Positions 1 through 10,488 are shown, numbered from the stretch's first letter. The stretch is 64,000 nucleotides of DNA from JAXMCK01 sp046349395 (GCA_046349395.1 JAXMCK010000007.1:310001-374000); one strand, 5' to 3'. The notes: a model not told the origin generated them from the letters alone. A program made the numbers and translations.

Positions 1-2
1 GC

Positions 3-461
3 TCACGCGAGAAGCATATCGACTTCAATTCGGCGGCATGGCGCTGGTACGTCGACAGCCCGTCGGAGATGGTGGTCGGAATCCAGCGGGTGACCGCTTT
101 CCTGACCGAGAACGCGACGAAGGACCTGCACGACGGACACGAGCGCTGGGTCGTCCGACCCTTCTTCAAATTGCGGTTCTCGTGCCAGGCAACCATTCAG
201 CAGGACGTCGAGGTTCGGTTCACCTTCTTCCTGCGCGACGGTACGCCCTATTCGACCGTCTTCATGCCGCTGCTCCACTTGCAATCGGGTCAGCAGCACT
301 ACGAGGCCACCGTCGAGCTCGCCGAGAGCATCTTCGATATCGTCTACTACGGTCGCCTGGATCTGTCCGAAACCCTGGCAGCCGATGGCGCCAGTTCACC
401 CGCTCCGTTCCGGCCCATCGTCGTCACCAACGGTAACGGCAACGGGGCCCACAAGGGCTGA
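3..461 (+). CDS. Unidentified protein, 5' end outside window
   Basis: The reading frame is open from the window edge, so the true start lies upstream and only the last 152 residues are visible. They look beta-rich, with alternating hydrophobic residues around FTFFLRDGTPYSTVF, and end in a short low-complexity NGNGNG tail. I do not recognise the family. The middle vaguely recalls beta-sandwich C-terminal domains, but no diagnostic motif is seen. The opposite neighbour converges on it, with a hairpin between them. The choice of frame over the overlapping one rests on protein-like composition. Confidence 0.6.
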   Translation, partial: SREKHIDFNSAAWRWYVDSPSEMVVGIQRVTAFLTENATKDLHDGHERWVVRPFFKLRFSCQATIQQDVEVRFTFFLRDGTPYSTVFMPLLHLQSGQQHYEATVELAESIFDIVYYGRLDLSETLAADGASSPAPFRPIVVTNGNGNGAHKG

Positions 462-501
462 GCCAACCGCTCACGATCTCCCCGCCGTCCTTCCGCCATC
501 C

Positions 502-527
502 TGCTCGCCAGCAGTCGCTGACGAGCA
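502..527. terminator. Hairpin between convergent genes
   Basis: Two 11-base arms (502-512 and 517-527) pair with a single mismatch around a 4-base loop. The hairpin lies between the ends of two convergent genes, so a bidirectional terminator is the simplest reading. There is no clear T run. Confidence 0.5.
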
Positions 528-539
528 AGGAGGCGTTGC

Positions 540-2060
540 TCAGCTCTTGGGGGGTGCCACGATCGCGGAGAGGCGACCGACAAAGTCCGCTAGGCGGGCA
601 CCTTTGGCGCCGAAGGGCAGATCCATCCCCGCAATGGTCGGGCAGTAGCCGGTGAGCAGCGCCTCGACCATCGTGCTCTTCGACGAGTCCGGCTGACCCT
701 TCCGGTAGGCGTCGATCACCGCCTCGAGCTTCGTCGGGTCGCTGAAGTCGGTGCCAAGTGCCTGCAGCGCCTTCGTGGTCGCGTCGTCCAGCTTGTAGTC
801 GGCGAACTTCGGGCACTGGAACTGCGGCGGCTCGGCCGTGCCTGCCGCCGGTGCATCCGTCTCGTAGCGCATCGCCCCCACCATCCAGGGCGTCACGTCG
901 GCCGAGGCGTGGTTGCCGAGCTTCGCCCGGACGAAGTTGGCGACGTTGGCGATCTCCTGATCGTCCAGGGCCGAGGCGTAGGCCGGCATGGCCTGCCAGC
1001 CGTCGCGCGCCGGGAAGCCCTTCAGGATGCCCATGATGAGGTTGTCGGGCACGGGTGCGGCGATCGCGGTGTTGCCCTCGAGGCTGGCGGCGACACCCTT
1101 CGCACCCGTGCCGTCCGCCCCGTGACAGCTCTGGCAGCGCTCGCCGTAGATGTCCGCCCCCACCTGCAACTGTGCGCTCGACAGCGGCATCACGGTGCCG
1201 GCGGTACCGGGCTTCTTCGGCGCCGCCTCTTCCTTGAGGTAGACGGCCATCGCGTGCAGGTCGCTGTCCTTCAACTTGCTCAGGCTGTCGTGGACGACCT
1301 CGCCCATGGGGCCCACCGCCGTCTGGTTCGTCGTGCTACGCCCCGTCTTGAGGAAGGTCTGCAGATCGTCGACCGACCAGTCGGCGATGCCGGAGAGCGG
1401 GTCCGTGCTGATGTCGGGCGCGTACCAGTGCTCGATCGTGGCCCCGGTCAGCCGGCGATCCTTCTCGGTCGCACCCAGGATGTTGCGCGGGGTGTGGCAC
1501 GCACCACAGTGCCCCAGCGCCTGCACCAGATAGGCGCCGCGATTGTAGGTCTCGTCTTTCAGCGGGTCGGGCGTGAAGCGCCCGGGCCGGAAGAACATGT
1601 CCTGCCAGGCGATCAGGCCGGCACGGATATCGAACGGGAAGCTCAGCTGGTCGTCGACGACCTTGTTGTGCACCGGCGGGATGGTGCGGATGTAGGCCCA
1701 AAGGGCCGCCGCGTCCTCGTCCGTGATCTTCGTGTAGCTGGTGTAGGGCATGGCCGGATAGAGCCGCTCGCCGTGCCGGCCACGACCTTCGCGCAGCGCC
1801 TTGATGAAGTCGGCCTCTTTCCAGTGCCCGATGCCCGTCTTCGGGTCGGAGGTGATGTTGGCCGTGTAGATCTTGCCGAAGGGCGTATCGAGTGCCAGCC
1901 CACCGGCATAGGCCTTGCCGTCAGGAGCGGTGTGGCAGGCGGCACAGTCCGCGGCCAGCGCAAGGTACCGTCCGCGCTCGACCTGCGGGTCCTTGGCCAA
2001 GGCCACGGTCGAGACACCCGCGACGAGGAAAGCCGTCGCCAAGCCCGCAAAGCCACGCAT
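540..2060 (-). CDS. Three-haem cytochrome c, dehydrogenase-associated type
   Basis: This is a 506-residue periplasmic electron carrier. Residues 1-22 are a signal peptide ending ALA. Three haem c sites are visible: CAACH at 39-43, CGACH at 185-189 and CQSCH at 309-313. Three haem domains in this order are typical of the cytochrome subunit of membrane-bound gluconate or alcohol dehydrogenases, which passes electrons from a periplasmic dehydrogenase to the quinone pool or oxidase. About 110 residues follow the usual third domain and lack a haem site; that tail is unexplained. No dehydrogenase partner gene is in the window, so the substrate is unknown. The start is the ATG directly before the signal peptide. 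A perfect inverted repeat lies just upstream. Confidence 0.88.
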   Translation of the reverse strand: MRGFAGLATAFLVAGVSTVALAKDPQVERGRYLALAADCAACHTAPDGKAYAGGLALDTPFGKIYTANITSDPKTGIGHWKEADFIKALREGRGRHGERLYPAMPYTSYTKITDEDAAALWAYIRTIPPVHNKVVDDQLSFPFDIRAGLIAWQDMFFRPGRFTPDPLKDETYNRGAYLVQALGHCGACHTPRNILGATEKDRRLTGATIEHWYAPDISTDPLSGIADWSVDDLQTFLKTGRSTTNQTAVGPMGEVVHDSLSKLKDSDLHAMAVYLKEEAAPKKPGTAGTVMPLSSAQLQVGADIYGERCQSCHGADGTGAKGVAASLEGNTAIAAPVPDNLIMGILKGFPARDGWQAMPAYASALDDQEIANVANFVRAKLGNHASADVTPWMVGAMRYETDAPAAGTAEPPQFQCPKFADYKLDDATTKALQALGTDFSDPTKLEAVIDAYRKGQPDSSKSTMVEALLTGYCPTIAGMDLPFGAKGARLADFVGRLSAIVAPPKS

Positions 2061-2071
2061 CGTCCTGTCCC

Positions 2072-2092
2072 CTGTCGGATCGCTTCCGACAG
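2072..2092. promoter_or_regulatory. Perfect 8-bp inverted repeat upstream of cytochrome gene
   Basis: CTGTCGGA and TCCGACAG are separated by 5 bases and lie 12-32 bases before the cytochrome start codon. The repeat could be an operator or a 5' leader hairpin. No regulator gene is nearby to assign it to. Confidence 0.4.
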
Positions 2093-2157
2093 ATTAGTGA
2101 AAGGCGTGGCCTATATTGCAAGTTGAATTTGAACGATCTCCTGACGATCCGTCGCGA

Positions 2158-3828
<1,671 letters not shown>

Positions 3829-3832
3829 GGTC

Positions 3833-4630
3833 TCAGCCCCCGTAGGTGGTGCGCCCGAAGGCGAGCATGGTGTCGAGGCAGCGGCGCAGCACCGGCACGA
3901 GCCGGGCCGTCTTTGTGGGGTCGAGCGTCCAGGGCGGCGCCTCGGCCGCCAGATGGGTCGACTGCGCCAGCTCCATCTGCACGGCGTGGACGTGCCGGTC
4001 CGGCCGCCCGTAGTGCCGCGTCGTCCAGCCGCCGATGAACCGGCCGTCCACGACATGGTCCGTCCCGGCGAGGGCGGCTGCCAGCGTATCCCGCAGGCCG
4101 GCAGCGCAGGAGGTACCCTTCACCGTTCCGAGATTGAGATCGGGCAGCCGGCCATCGAACAGTCGCGGGATGCGGCTCCGGATCGAATGGCAGTCCCAGA
4201 GCAGCGCGTACCCATGCGCCGCCCGCGTCCGCTCGACGGCCCTGCTCAGTGCTTCGTGATAGGGCACGAAATAGACTTCCCGCCGCCGCTCGATCTCTGC
4301 CGGGTCGGGATACCCCGGCACCTCCCACAGCCGCTCGCCCGCAAACGTGGTCGTCGGGCACAGCTCTGTCGTCGCCTGTCCGGTATAGAGCGAGGCTCCC
4401 GACGGGTCTCGGTTGCAGTCGATGACATAGCGGCTGACCGTCGTCCGCACGGTCGAGGCGCCGAAATCCTGGGCAAAGGCGTACAGCTCGTGGACGTGCC
4501 AGTCGGTGTCCTCGAGTCCCTGTCCAGCCTTCGTCATGCGCGTCACGAGATCGTCCTGAACGAACGTCCCCGTATGCGGCAGCCCCAGGATCAGTGGGCC
4601 TGAGCGCTCCTCGACTTCGACGAAGCTCAC
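3833..4630 (-). CDS. hutG: N-formylglutamate deformylase
   Basis: The enzyme hydrolyses N-formylglutamate to glutamate and formate, the last step of the HutF-dependent histidine route. The 265-residue protein carries the family blocks PHTGTF near the start, SRYVIDCNRDPSG, WDCHSIRSR and GGWTTRHYGRP, which supply the metal-binding His, Asp and Glu residues of this zinc hydrolase family. The start codon is GTG, with AAGG about 10 bases upstream. It sits directly before hutU. It is separated from hutH by an IS110-family insertion in the opposite orientation, so its transcription from the hut promoter may be reduced. A second HutG-like gene lies at 40614-41354. Confidence 0.93.
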   Translation of the reverse strand: MSFVEVEERSGPLILGLPHTGTFVQDDLVTRMTKAGQGLEDTDWHVHELYAFAQDFGASTVRTTVSRYVIDCNRDPSGASLYTGQATTELCPTTTFAGERLWEVPGYPDPAEIERRREVYFVPYHEALSRAVERTRAAHGYALLWDCHSIRSRIPRLFDGRLPDLNLGTVKGTSCAAGLRDTLAAALAGTDHVVDGRFIGGWTTRHYGRPDRHVHAVQMELAQSTHLAAEAPPWTLDPTKTARLVPVLRRCLDTMLAFGRTTYGG

Positions 4631-4884
4631 TGGTGCACCTTGGTGTCGGCGGATGCAGAGCCGCGAAGAGGCCTAGCATGCGCCGGCCCGAGCACCTGCC
4701 GTGACGGCCAAGGTCGCTTGCCGCTCGACGGCCCGCTTGAGACCCGCCGGACGGCAGGTGCCGGGAGAGCGGGACGGACCACAGGGTGAAGCGCCAGTGC
4801 TTGCCGGCCAGAGCGCCTGTCAGTGAGCGATCCGCACGATCTCCCGGCTCGGGTGACTGTAGCGCAACCCGAGGAGATCCTCAT
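4631..4884 (+). ncRNA. Noncoding left part of the IS110 element; possible bridge RNA
   Basis: These 254 bases between the hutG start and the transposase start hold no gene. In the IS110 group the stretch upstream of the recombinase encodes a structured bridge RNA that pairs with target and donor DNA. The position and length fit, but I could not fold it and have not identified the guide loops. A sequence related to GGACACAGGGTG occurs at about 4776-4788 and again at 6155-6165, so the left boundary may instead lie near 4788. If so, part of this stretch is not element DNA. Confidence 0.35.
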
Positions 4885-6165
4885 ATGCCGTTGCATGCCG
4901 GTCTGGACTGGGGCGGTACCCGTCACGCCCTCTGTGTCGTCGACGGGATGGGGCAGGTCGTCGCCCGCTTCGAGGCCTGCCACGATGCGCAGGGCCTGGC
5001 CGAGATGCTGGCCCGGCTGCGACGGGCAGCCCCGCCGGCCGAGTTGCCCGTCGCTCTCGAGCGGCCTTCCGGCCTGATCGTCGATGCCCTGATCGAGGCC
5101 GGGCATCCGGTGATCCCGATCCACCCCAACGTGGTGAAAGCCTGCCGGCCCCGCTACCGGGCCGCCGGCGGCAAGAGCGATCCGGGCGATGCCTACCTGC
5201 TGGCGGATCTGCTGCGCACCGACGGGCACCGCTTCCAGCGGCTCGTACCCGCCTCGGACGAGATCAGAGCCCTGCGCGCGCTCGTCCGCGGCCGCGACGA
5301 TCTGGTCGCCCACCGCGTGGCGCTCGCCAATCAGCTCCGCAGCCTCTTGGAAAGTTTCTGGCCCGGTGCGGCCGCCGTCTTCGCCGCCATCGACAGCCCG
5401 GTGGCACTCGCCTTCATCGGCCGCTATCCGACCCCCGACAGCGCCAGCCGCCTGGGCGAGAAACGCTTGGCGGGGTTCATGGCCCAACACGCCTATTGCG
5501 GACGCCGCTCCCCGGCCGAGCTGCTCGCCCGGCTGCGGGCCGCCCCGACCGGCCTCGCCAGCGAGGCCGAAGCCGATGCCATCGCCGCTTGGCGATCCGT
5601 CTGCAAAGCAGCCGGTGGCGGAGCCACCGGAGGGGGAGAGCTCGCGCGCACCCTGGTCGCCGTCCTCGAGCGCCTCGTTACCGAGATCGCCAAGCTGTCC
5701 TCGCGCATCGAGCAGGCCGTGGCCGACCTGCCGGATGGGAGAATCGTCATGTCCTTCCCGCGCGCCGGACGCGTCTGTGCCGCCCAGGTCCTGGCCGAGC
5801 TCGGCGACGTCCGCGAGCGCTTCCCCACAGAGGACCAGCTCGCCGCCGAAGCCGGCGTCTGTCCGGTCACACACGCTTCCGGAAAGAGCCGCGGCGTCGT
5901 CTGGCGCTGGGCCTGCAACCACCGCCTCCGACGAGCGATAACCTGCTTCGCCGACAATTCCCGCCACGCTTCCGCCTGGGCCGCCGCCATCTATCGCAAA
6001 GCTCGCGACCGAGGCTGCAAGCACCCACACGCCATCCGCATCCTCGCCCGCGCCTGGGTCCGCGTCCTCTGGCGCGCATGGCACGAACGCACCCCCTATG
6101 ACCCCGACCGCCACGCCGCAGCCCGTAACCTCGCAACCTGACCATCCAAAGCTGGACACAGGGTG
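4789..6165 (+). mobile_element. IS110-family insertion element, boundaries approximate
   Basis: One transposase gene with short flanks is inserted between hutH and hutG. IS110 elements lack conventional terminal inverted repeats, so the ends are hard to fix. The octamer ACAGGGTG at 4781-4788 and 6158-6165 could be a flanking direct repeat, giving a unit near 1.38 kb, within the family's usual size. The left end could instead lie anywhere from 4631. Confidence 0.5.
4885..6141 (+). CDS. IS110-family transposase (DEDD recombinase)
   Basis: This 418-residue recombinase has the two domains of the IS110 family. The N-terminal RuvC-like domain opens with GLDWGG and shows a DEDD set that I place at D8, E59, D99 and D102. 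The C-terminal transposase domain (about 285-390) contains the HASGKS segment, with S332 as the likely catalytic serine. Both parts look intact, so the element may be active. The ATG at 4885 was chosen because it is preceded by GAGGAG and matches the family start; the frame is open 33 codons further upstream. The 255-base stretch before it could encode a bridge RNA. It is oriented against the hut genes on both sides. Confidence 0.93.
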   Translation: MPLHAGLDWGGTRHALCVVDGMGQVVARFEACHDAQGLAEMLARLRRAAPPAELPVALERPSGLIVDALIEAGHPVIPIHPNVVKACRPRYRAAGGKSDPGDAYLLADLLRTDGHRFQRLVPASDEIRALRALVRGRDDLVAHRVALANQLRSLLESFWPGAAAVFAAIDSPVALAFIGRYPTPDSASRLGEKRLAGFMAQHAYCGRRSPAELLARLRAAPTGLASEAEADAIAAWRSVCKAAGGGATGGGELARTLVAVLERLVTEIAKLSSRIEQAVADLPDGRIVMSFPRAGRVCAAQVLAELGDVRERFPTEDQLAAEAGVCPVTHASGKSRGVVWRWACNHRLRRAITCFADNSRHASAWAAAIYRKARDRGCKHPHAIRILARAWVRVLWRAWHERTPYDPDRHAAARNLAT

Positions 6166-6167
6166 TC

Positions 6168-7697
6168 TCAAGCGTCGAGGCCCGGCAGTGACGCCCCGAC
6201 GGAAGCGCCCAGCCTCCCTTCGGCCACCAACCGCGTCGCCGCCGCCAGATCAGGGCCCATGTAGCGATCCTCGATCAGCCGCGGCACGACCGACCGGATC
6301 GTCTGGTGCGCCCGTGTCAGCGCCGGGCTCGTCGCCAGCGGCGCGTGCACGTCGATACCCTGGGCGGCACAGAGCGCTTCGATGCCGACGATCGCCGCCG
6401 TGTTCTGCGCCATGTCGAGCAGCCGATAGGCGCCGTGCGTCGCCATCGAGACATGGTCCTCCTGGTTGGCGGAGGTCGGAATGCTGTCCACGCTCGCGGG
6501 ATAGGCCTTCTGCTTGTTCTCCGAGCAGAGAGCGGCGGCGGTGACGTGCGCGATCATGAAGCCGGAGTTGAGGCCCGCATCGGCGGTCAGGAAAGGTGGC
6601 AGCCCGCTGATCGAGCCGTCCGTCAGCATGGCGATCCGCCGTTCGCTCATCGACCCGATCTCGGCGGCGCAGAGTGCGAGCTGATCGGCGGCGAGCGCCA
6701 CCGGCTCGGCGTGGAAGTTGCCGCCGGAGAGCGCCTCGTCGGCGTCGGGAAAGACGAGCGGGTTGTCGGAGACCGCGTTCGCCTCGCGCAGGAGCACCGA
6801 GGCCGCGAAGCGCATCTGGTCGAGCAGCGCCCCCATCACCTGCGGCTGGCAGCGCAGGCAGTAAGGGTCCTGCACCTTGCCGCAGTCGAGATGCGAGCTG
6901 CGGATCACGCTGCCCTCGATCAGCGATCGCAGCGTCGCCGCCACCTCGATCTGGCCCGGATGACCGCGCAGCGCCTGGATGCGCGGGTCGAATGGCACGT
7001 CCGATCCCCGCGCCGCGTCGACCGACAAGGCTCCTGCAATGAGTGCCGCCTTGAACACGCGCTCCAGCTTGAACAGCCCGGCCAGTGCGAGTGCCGTCGA
7101 CACCTGCGTGCCGTTGAGCAGCGCCAGCCCTTCCTTGGCCGCCAGTTTCACCGGCTCGAGCCCCGCGCGCGACAGGCCCTCGGCGGCCGTCATCGTTTGG
7201 CCGCCGACCCGCACGTCGCCGACGCCCAACATGGCCGCCGTCATGTGCGAGAGGGGAGCCAGATCCCCCGAAGCACCCACGGAGCCCTTGGCCGGTATCA
7301 CCGGCAGCACGCCCGCTGCCAGCATCGCCTCGAGCAGACGCAGCGTTTCGACCCGCACGCCCGAGAAGCCGCGGCCGAGGCTCGCCATCTTCAGCGCCAT
7401 CACGAGCCGGACGATGTCGTCGGGCAGTGGCTCGCCGACGCCGGTGCTGTGCGAAAGCACGAGATTGAGCTGCAGCCGGTCGAGATCTCGGGTCTCGATC
7501 CGGGTGTGGGCCAGCTTCCCGAAGCCGGTATTGATCCCGTAGACCGTCTCGCCGCGGGCGACGATCCGCGCCACCGACGCCGCCCCGGCCTCGACCTGCG
7601 CCCACGCCACGGCATCGAGCGCCGCGTCGGCCCCGCTCCAGATCGAGCGCAGGTCCGCCAGGCTCAGGCTGCCCGGCCGGATGGTCACCGCACCCAT
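6168..7697 (-). CDS. hutH: Histidine ammonia-lyase
   Basis: The enzyme deaminates histidine to urocanate, the committed step of histidine catabolism, in the cytosol as a tetramer. The 509-residue product has the expected length. The Ala-Ser-Gly triad that cyclises into the MIO electrophile is at 142-144 inside GSVGASGDLAPLSH. YGINTGFG near residue 53 is also typical. The start is the ATG at 7697, overlapping the end of hutI by 13 bases, which implies translational coupling. The IS110 transposase gene ends 26 bases beyond the hutH stop, so hutH appears complete but is cut off from hutG and hutU. Confidence 0.97.
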   Translation of the reverse strand: MGAVTIRPGSLSLADLRSIWSGADAALDAVAWAQVEAGAASVARIVARGETVYGINTGFGKLAHTRIETRDLDRLQLNLVLSHSTGVGEPLPDDIVRLVMALKMASLGRGFSGVRVETLRLLEAMLAAGVLPVIPAKGSVGASGDLAPLSHMTAAMLGVGDVRVGGQTMTAAEGLSRAGLEPVKLAAKEGLALLNGTQVSTALALAGLFKLERVFKAALIAGALSVDAARGSDVPFDPRIQALRGHPGQIEVAATLRSLIEGSVIRSSHLDCGKVQDPYCLRCQPQVMGALLDQMRFAASVLLREANAVSDNPLVFPDADEALSGGNFHAEPVALAADQLALCAAEIGSMSERRIAMLTDGSISGLPPFLTADAGLNSGFMIAHVTAAALCSENKQKAYPASVDSIPTSANQEDHVSMATHGAYRLLDMAQNTAAIVGIEALCAAQGIDVHAPLATSPALTRAHQTIRSVVPRLIEDRYMGPDLAAATRLVAEGRLGASVGASLPGLDA

Positions 7698-8905
7698 CGT
7701 CCCTCCATCATCCGGCGATGCGGCGGCGTATGCCCGATCGCGTAGGCGAGCTCGCGCGGGTGGCCGATGTCCCACGCCACAAGGTCGGCCCGCTTGCCGG
7801 GCTCGATGGTGCCGATCTCCGCACCCAGCCCCAGCGCCATCGCACCCACGCGCGTGCACCCCGCCAGCGCCTCCTCCGGCGTCAGCCGGAAGAAGGTGCA
7901 GGCCATGTTCATGGCGAGCGTCAGCGAGAACAGCGGTGACGAGCCCGGATTGAGATCGGTCGCGACCGCGATCGGCACGCCGTGCCGTCGCAACGGCTCG
8001 ACCGGCGGCATCTGCGTCTCGCGGAGGGTGTAGAAGGCACCCGGCAGCAGCACCGCGACGGTCCCGGCCTTCGCCATCGCGATCACGCCGGCCTCGTCCA
8101 GATATTCGAGATGATCGGCCGACAGCGCCCCGAAGCTCGCCGCCAGTGCCGCCCCGCCCAGGTTCGACAACTGCTCGGCGTGCAGCTTCACCGGGAGGCC
8201 CAGCCGACGTGCCGCCTCGAACACCCGCCGCGTCTGCGCCGGCGAGAAAGCGATCCCCTCGCAGAAGGCATCCACCGCGTTGGCAAGCCGCTCCTCGACG
8301 GCCGCGGGCAGCGTCATCTCGCAGAGCAGGTCGACATAGTCGTCAGCCCGCCCGGCGAACTCCGGCGGTACCGCATGCGCACCGAGGAAGCTCGTCACCA
8401 CGTTGACCGGCCGCTCCTGCCCGAGCCGGCGCGCCGCGCGCAGCATGCGCAACTCGGCGTCCGTCTCCAGACCGTAGCCGGACTTGATCTCGACTGTCGT
8501 GGCGCCACCGGCCGTGAGCGCGTTCAGCCGAGGCAGCGAAAGCCGGACGAGATCGTCCTCGCTCGCCGCCCGCGTCGCCGCGACGGTCGACAGGATGCCA
8601 CCGCCGGCCTTGGCGATCTCGGCGTAGCTGACACCCTGCAGGCGCTGCTCGAACTCGCCCGCCCGATCGCCCGCAAAGACCAGATGCGTGTGGCAGTCGA
8701 CGAGGCCCGGCGTCACCGTCCGCCCCTCGAGCGGCACGATCTCGGCACCGTCCGCAGCGATCGCGTGGTCCGGCCCGACCGCCAGGATGCGGCCGTCCTC
8801 GATCAGGACGTCGCCGTCGTCGATCAGCCCGTACGCCACGCCGCCGGGCCGCATCGTCGCGATGCGCCCGCCCCGCAGCAGGATGCGTCCACCGCCGGCC
8901 GCCAT
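7685..8905 (-). CDS. hutI: Imidazolonepropionase
   Basis: This amidohydrolase-superfamily enzyme opens the imidazolone ring to give N-formimino-glutamate, step three of histidine degradation. The 406-residue protein shows the metal-binding HxH at residues 72 and 74 (DCHTHLVFAGDR) and the family block TTVEIKSGYGL. It is the first gene of the minus-strand hut set and overlaps hutH. The 75-base gap to divergent hutF must hold both promoters. No hutC repressor gene is in the window. Confidence 0.96.
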   Translation of the reverse strand: MAAGGGRILLRGGRIATMRPGGVAYGLIDDGDVLIEDGRILAVGPDHAIAADGAEIVPLEGRTVTPGLVDCHTHLVFAGDRAGEFEQRLQGVSYAEIAKAGGGILSTVAATRAASEDDLVRLSLPRLNALTAGGATTVEIKSGYGLETDAELRMLRAARRLGQERPVNVVTSFLGAHAVPPEFAGRADDYVDLLCEMTLPAAVEERLANAVDAFCEGIAFSPAQTRRVFEAARRLGLPVKLHAEQLSNLGGAALAASFGALSADHLEYLDEAGVIAMAKAGTVAVLLPGAFYTLRETQMPPVEPLRRHGVPIAVATDLNPGSSPLFSLTLAMNMACTFFRLTPEEALAGCTRVGAMALGLGAEIGTIEPGKRADLVAWDIGHPRELAYAIGHTPPHRRMMEGRWVR

Positions 8906-8980
8906 GGCCTCCCCGTCCTTGCCGTGCTCCGACCCTACACCCTATTCAGGATCGAGTTCACCCCTTCCGGATCGATCCGC

Positions 8981-10345
8981 ATGCCGTCACTCTACGCCGA
9001 AACGGCGCTGCTCCCGAGCGGCTGGGCACGCGACGTGCGGATCGACATCGACCCTGGGGGCCGTATCGCGGCCGTCGAGACCGATACGGCAGCACGGGCC
9101 GGCGATGAGCGCCTGATCGGTCGCGCCCTCCTGCCCGCCCCTTCCAATCTCCACAGCCACACCTTCCAGCGCGCCATGGCCGGCCTCACCGAGTGGCGCG
9201 GTGCCGGCGAGGACAGCTTCTGGACCTGGCGCACCCGGATGTATGAGTTCCTGGCGCGCCTGACGCCCGAGGACATCGAGACCGTCGCGGCCATGGCCTT
9301 CGTCGAGATGCTGGAGGCCGGCTTCGCGTCGGTCGCCGAGTTCCACTACGTCCACCACCAGCCCGGCGGAACGCCTTATGCCGACCCGGCCGAGACGGCC
9401 GCCAGGATCGTGGCTGCCGCCGCGACCACCGGCATCGGCCTCACCCTGCTGCCCGTGCTCTACGTCCAGGCGGGTGCCGACGGCCGCCCCGCCGAGCGCC
9501 ACCAGAGCCGCTTCGTCTCCGATCTCGACCTCTTCCAGAGGATGGTCGATGGATCGCGCACGCATCTTCGGGCTCTGCCCCACGCTCGCCTGGGCGTGGC
9601 CCCGCACTCCCTGCGTGCCACCTCGCCGGCCCTGATCGATGCGGCCGCACGGATGGCACCCGACGGCCCGATCCACATCCACGCCGCGGAGCAGACGCGC
9701 GAGGTCGAGGAGGTTGAGGCCGCCTTCGGCGCCCGCCCCGTCGACCTGCTGCTGGACCGGATCGGCCTCGACGAGCGCTGGTGCCTGATCCACGCCACGC
9801 ACATGAGCCGCGAGGAGACGCTGGGCCTCGCCCGCTCGGGTGCGGTCGCCGGCTTATGTCCCGTCACCGAGTCGAATCTGGGCGACGGGATCTTCCCCGG
9901 ACGCGCCTTTCTCGACGCTGGCGGCCGCTTCGGCGTCGGCACCGACAGCAACGTCCTGATCGGCTACGCCGACGAGATTCGCACGCTCGAATACAGCCAG
10001 CGCCTGGCGCACCAGCGGCGCAACGTCCTGGGCGACCCTGCGATCTCGACGGGTCGGGCCCTGTTCCAGGCGAGCCTCGCCGGCGGCTCCCAGGCCCTGG
10101 GCCGCGCTTCGGGTGCCATCGCCGAGGGCCGCCTCGCCGACCTCGTGGCACTCGACCTCGATCACCCGAGCCTCGCCGGCCGAACCGGCGATGCCGTGCT
10201 CGACAGCTGGATCTTCGCTTCCCACCCAGGTGCCGTTCGCGACGTCTGGTCCGCCGGCGTCCGCAACGTCACCGACGGTCGGCATCGGCACCGCGAAAGC
10301 GTGGCGACGTCCTACAACCGGCTGGTTCGGTCACTGCTGAACTGA
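8981..10345 (+). CDS. hutF: Formimidoylglutamate deiminase
   Basis: The enzyme converts N-formimino-glutamate to N-formylglutamate with loss of ammonia, feeding HutG. This marks the five-step histidine route rather than the HutG formiminoglutamase route. The 454-residue amidohydrolase-superfamily protein has the HxH metal site at 58 and 60 (NLHSHTFQRAMAG), the HIHAAEQ block and the C-terminal GTDSNV. The ATG at 8981 is the first start giving a family-like N-terminus; the open frame upstream is antisense to hutI. It is transcribed away from hutI. Confidence 0.94.
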   Translation: MPSLYAETALLPSGWARDVRIDIDPGGRIAAVETDTAARAGDERLIGRALLPAPSNLHSHTFQRAMAGLTEWRGAGEDSFWTWRTRMYEFLARLTPEDIETVAAMAFVEMLEAGFASVAEFHYVHHQPGGTPYADPAETAARIVAAAATTGIGLTLLPVLYVQAGADGRPAERHQSRFVSDLDLFQRMVDGSRTHLRALPHARLGVAPHSLRATSPALIDAAARMAPDGPIHIHAAEQTREVEEVEAAFGARPVDLLLDRIGLDERWCLIHATHMSREETLGLARSGAVAGLCPVTESNLGDGIFPGRAFLDAGGRFGVGTDSNVLIGYADEIRTLEYSQRLAHQRRNVLGDPAISTGRALFQASLAGGSQALGRASGAIAEGRLADLVALDLDHPSLAGRTGDAVLDSWIFASHPGAVRDVWSAGVRNVTDGRHRHRESVATSYNRLVRSLLN

Positions 10346-10376
10346 CTGGTTAAGCGCTGCGCATGACTTCGGATAC

Positions 10377-10393
10377 TGCACGAATAATGTGCA
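10377..10393. promoter_or_regulatory. NtrC-type binding site upstream of urtA
   Basis: TGCAC, seven bases and GTGCA form an exact match to the dyad recognised by the nitrogen regulator NtrC. The arms extend one base further on each side. The site lies about 43 bases upstream of a sigma-54-like promoter, in the arrangement expected of an NtrC activator site. NtrC itself is not in the window. Confidence 0.65.
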
Positions 10394-10433
10394 GACCGAC
10401 CGGCCGGCCGTGATGATCGGCCCCTTTTCGGGG

Positions 10434-10450
10434 CTGGCACGCAAATTGTT
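10434..10450 (+). promoter_or_regulatory. Sigma-54-type promoter of urtA
   Basis: CTGGCACG, four bases and TTGTT match the -24/-12 consensus (TGGCAC-N5-TTGC) with one difference in the -12 element. It lies 38 bases before the urtA start and downstream of the NtrC-like dyad. Nitrogen-starvation control of the urea importer is the natural reading. Confidence 0.65.
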
Positions 10451-10488
10451 CTTAGGTCCCCGAACCCAAGATGGTGGGAGGGGATCGC

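Noticed and set aside
8906..8980. Specific -35/-10 promoters between hutI and hutF
   Set aside because: The gap must hold promoters but no hexamer pair stands out enough to mark.
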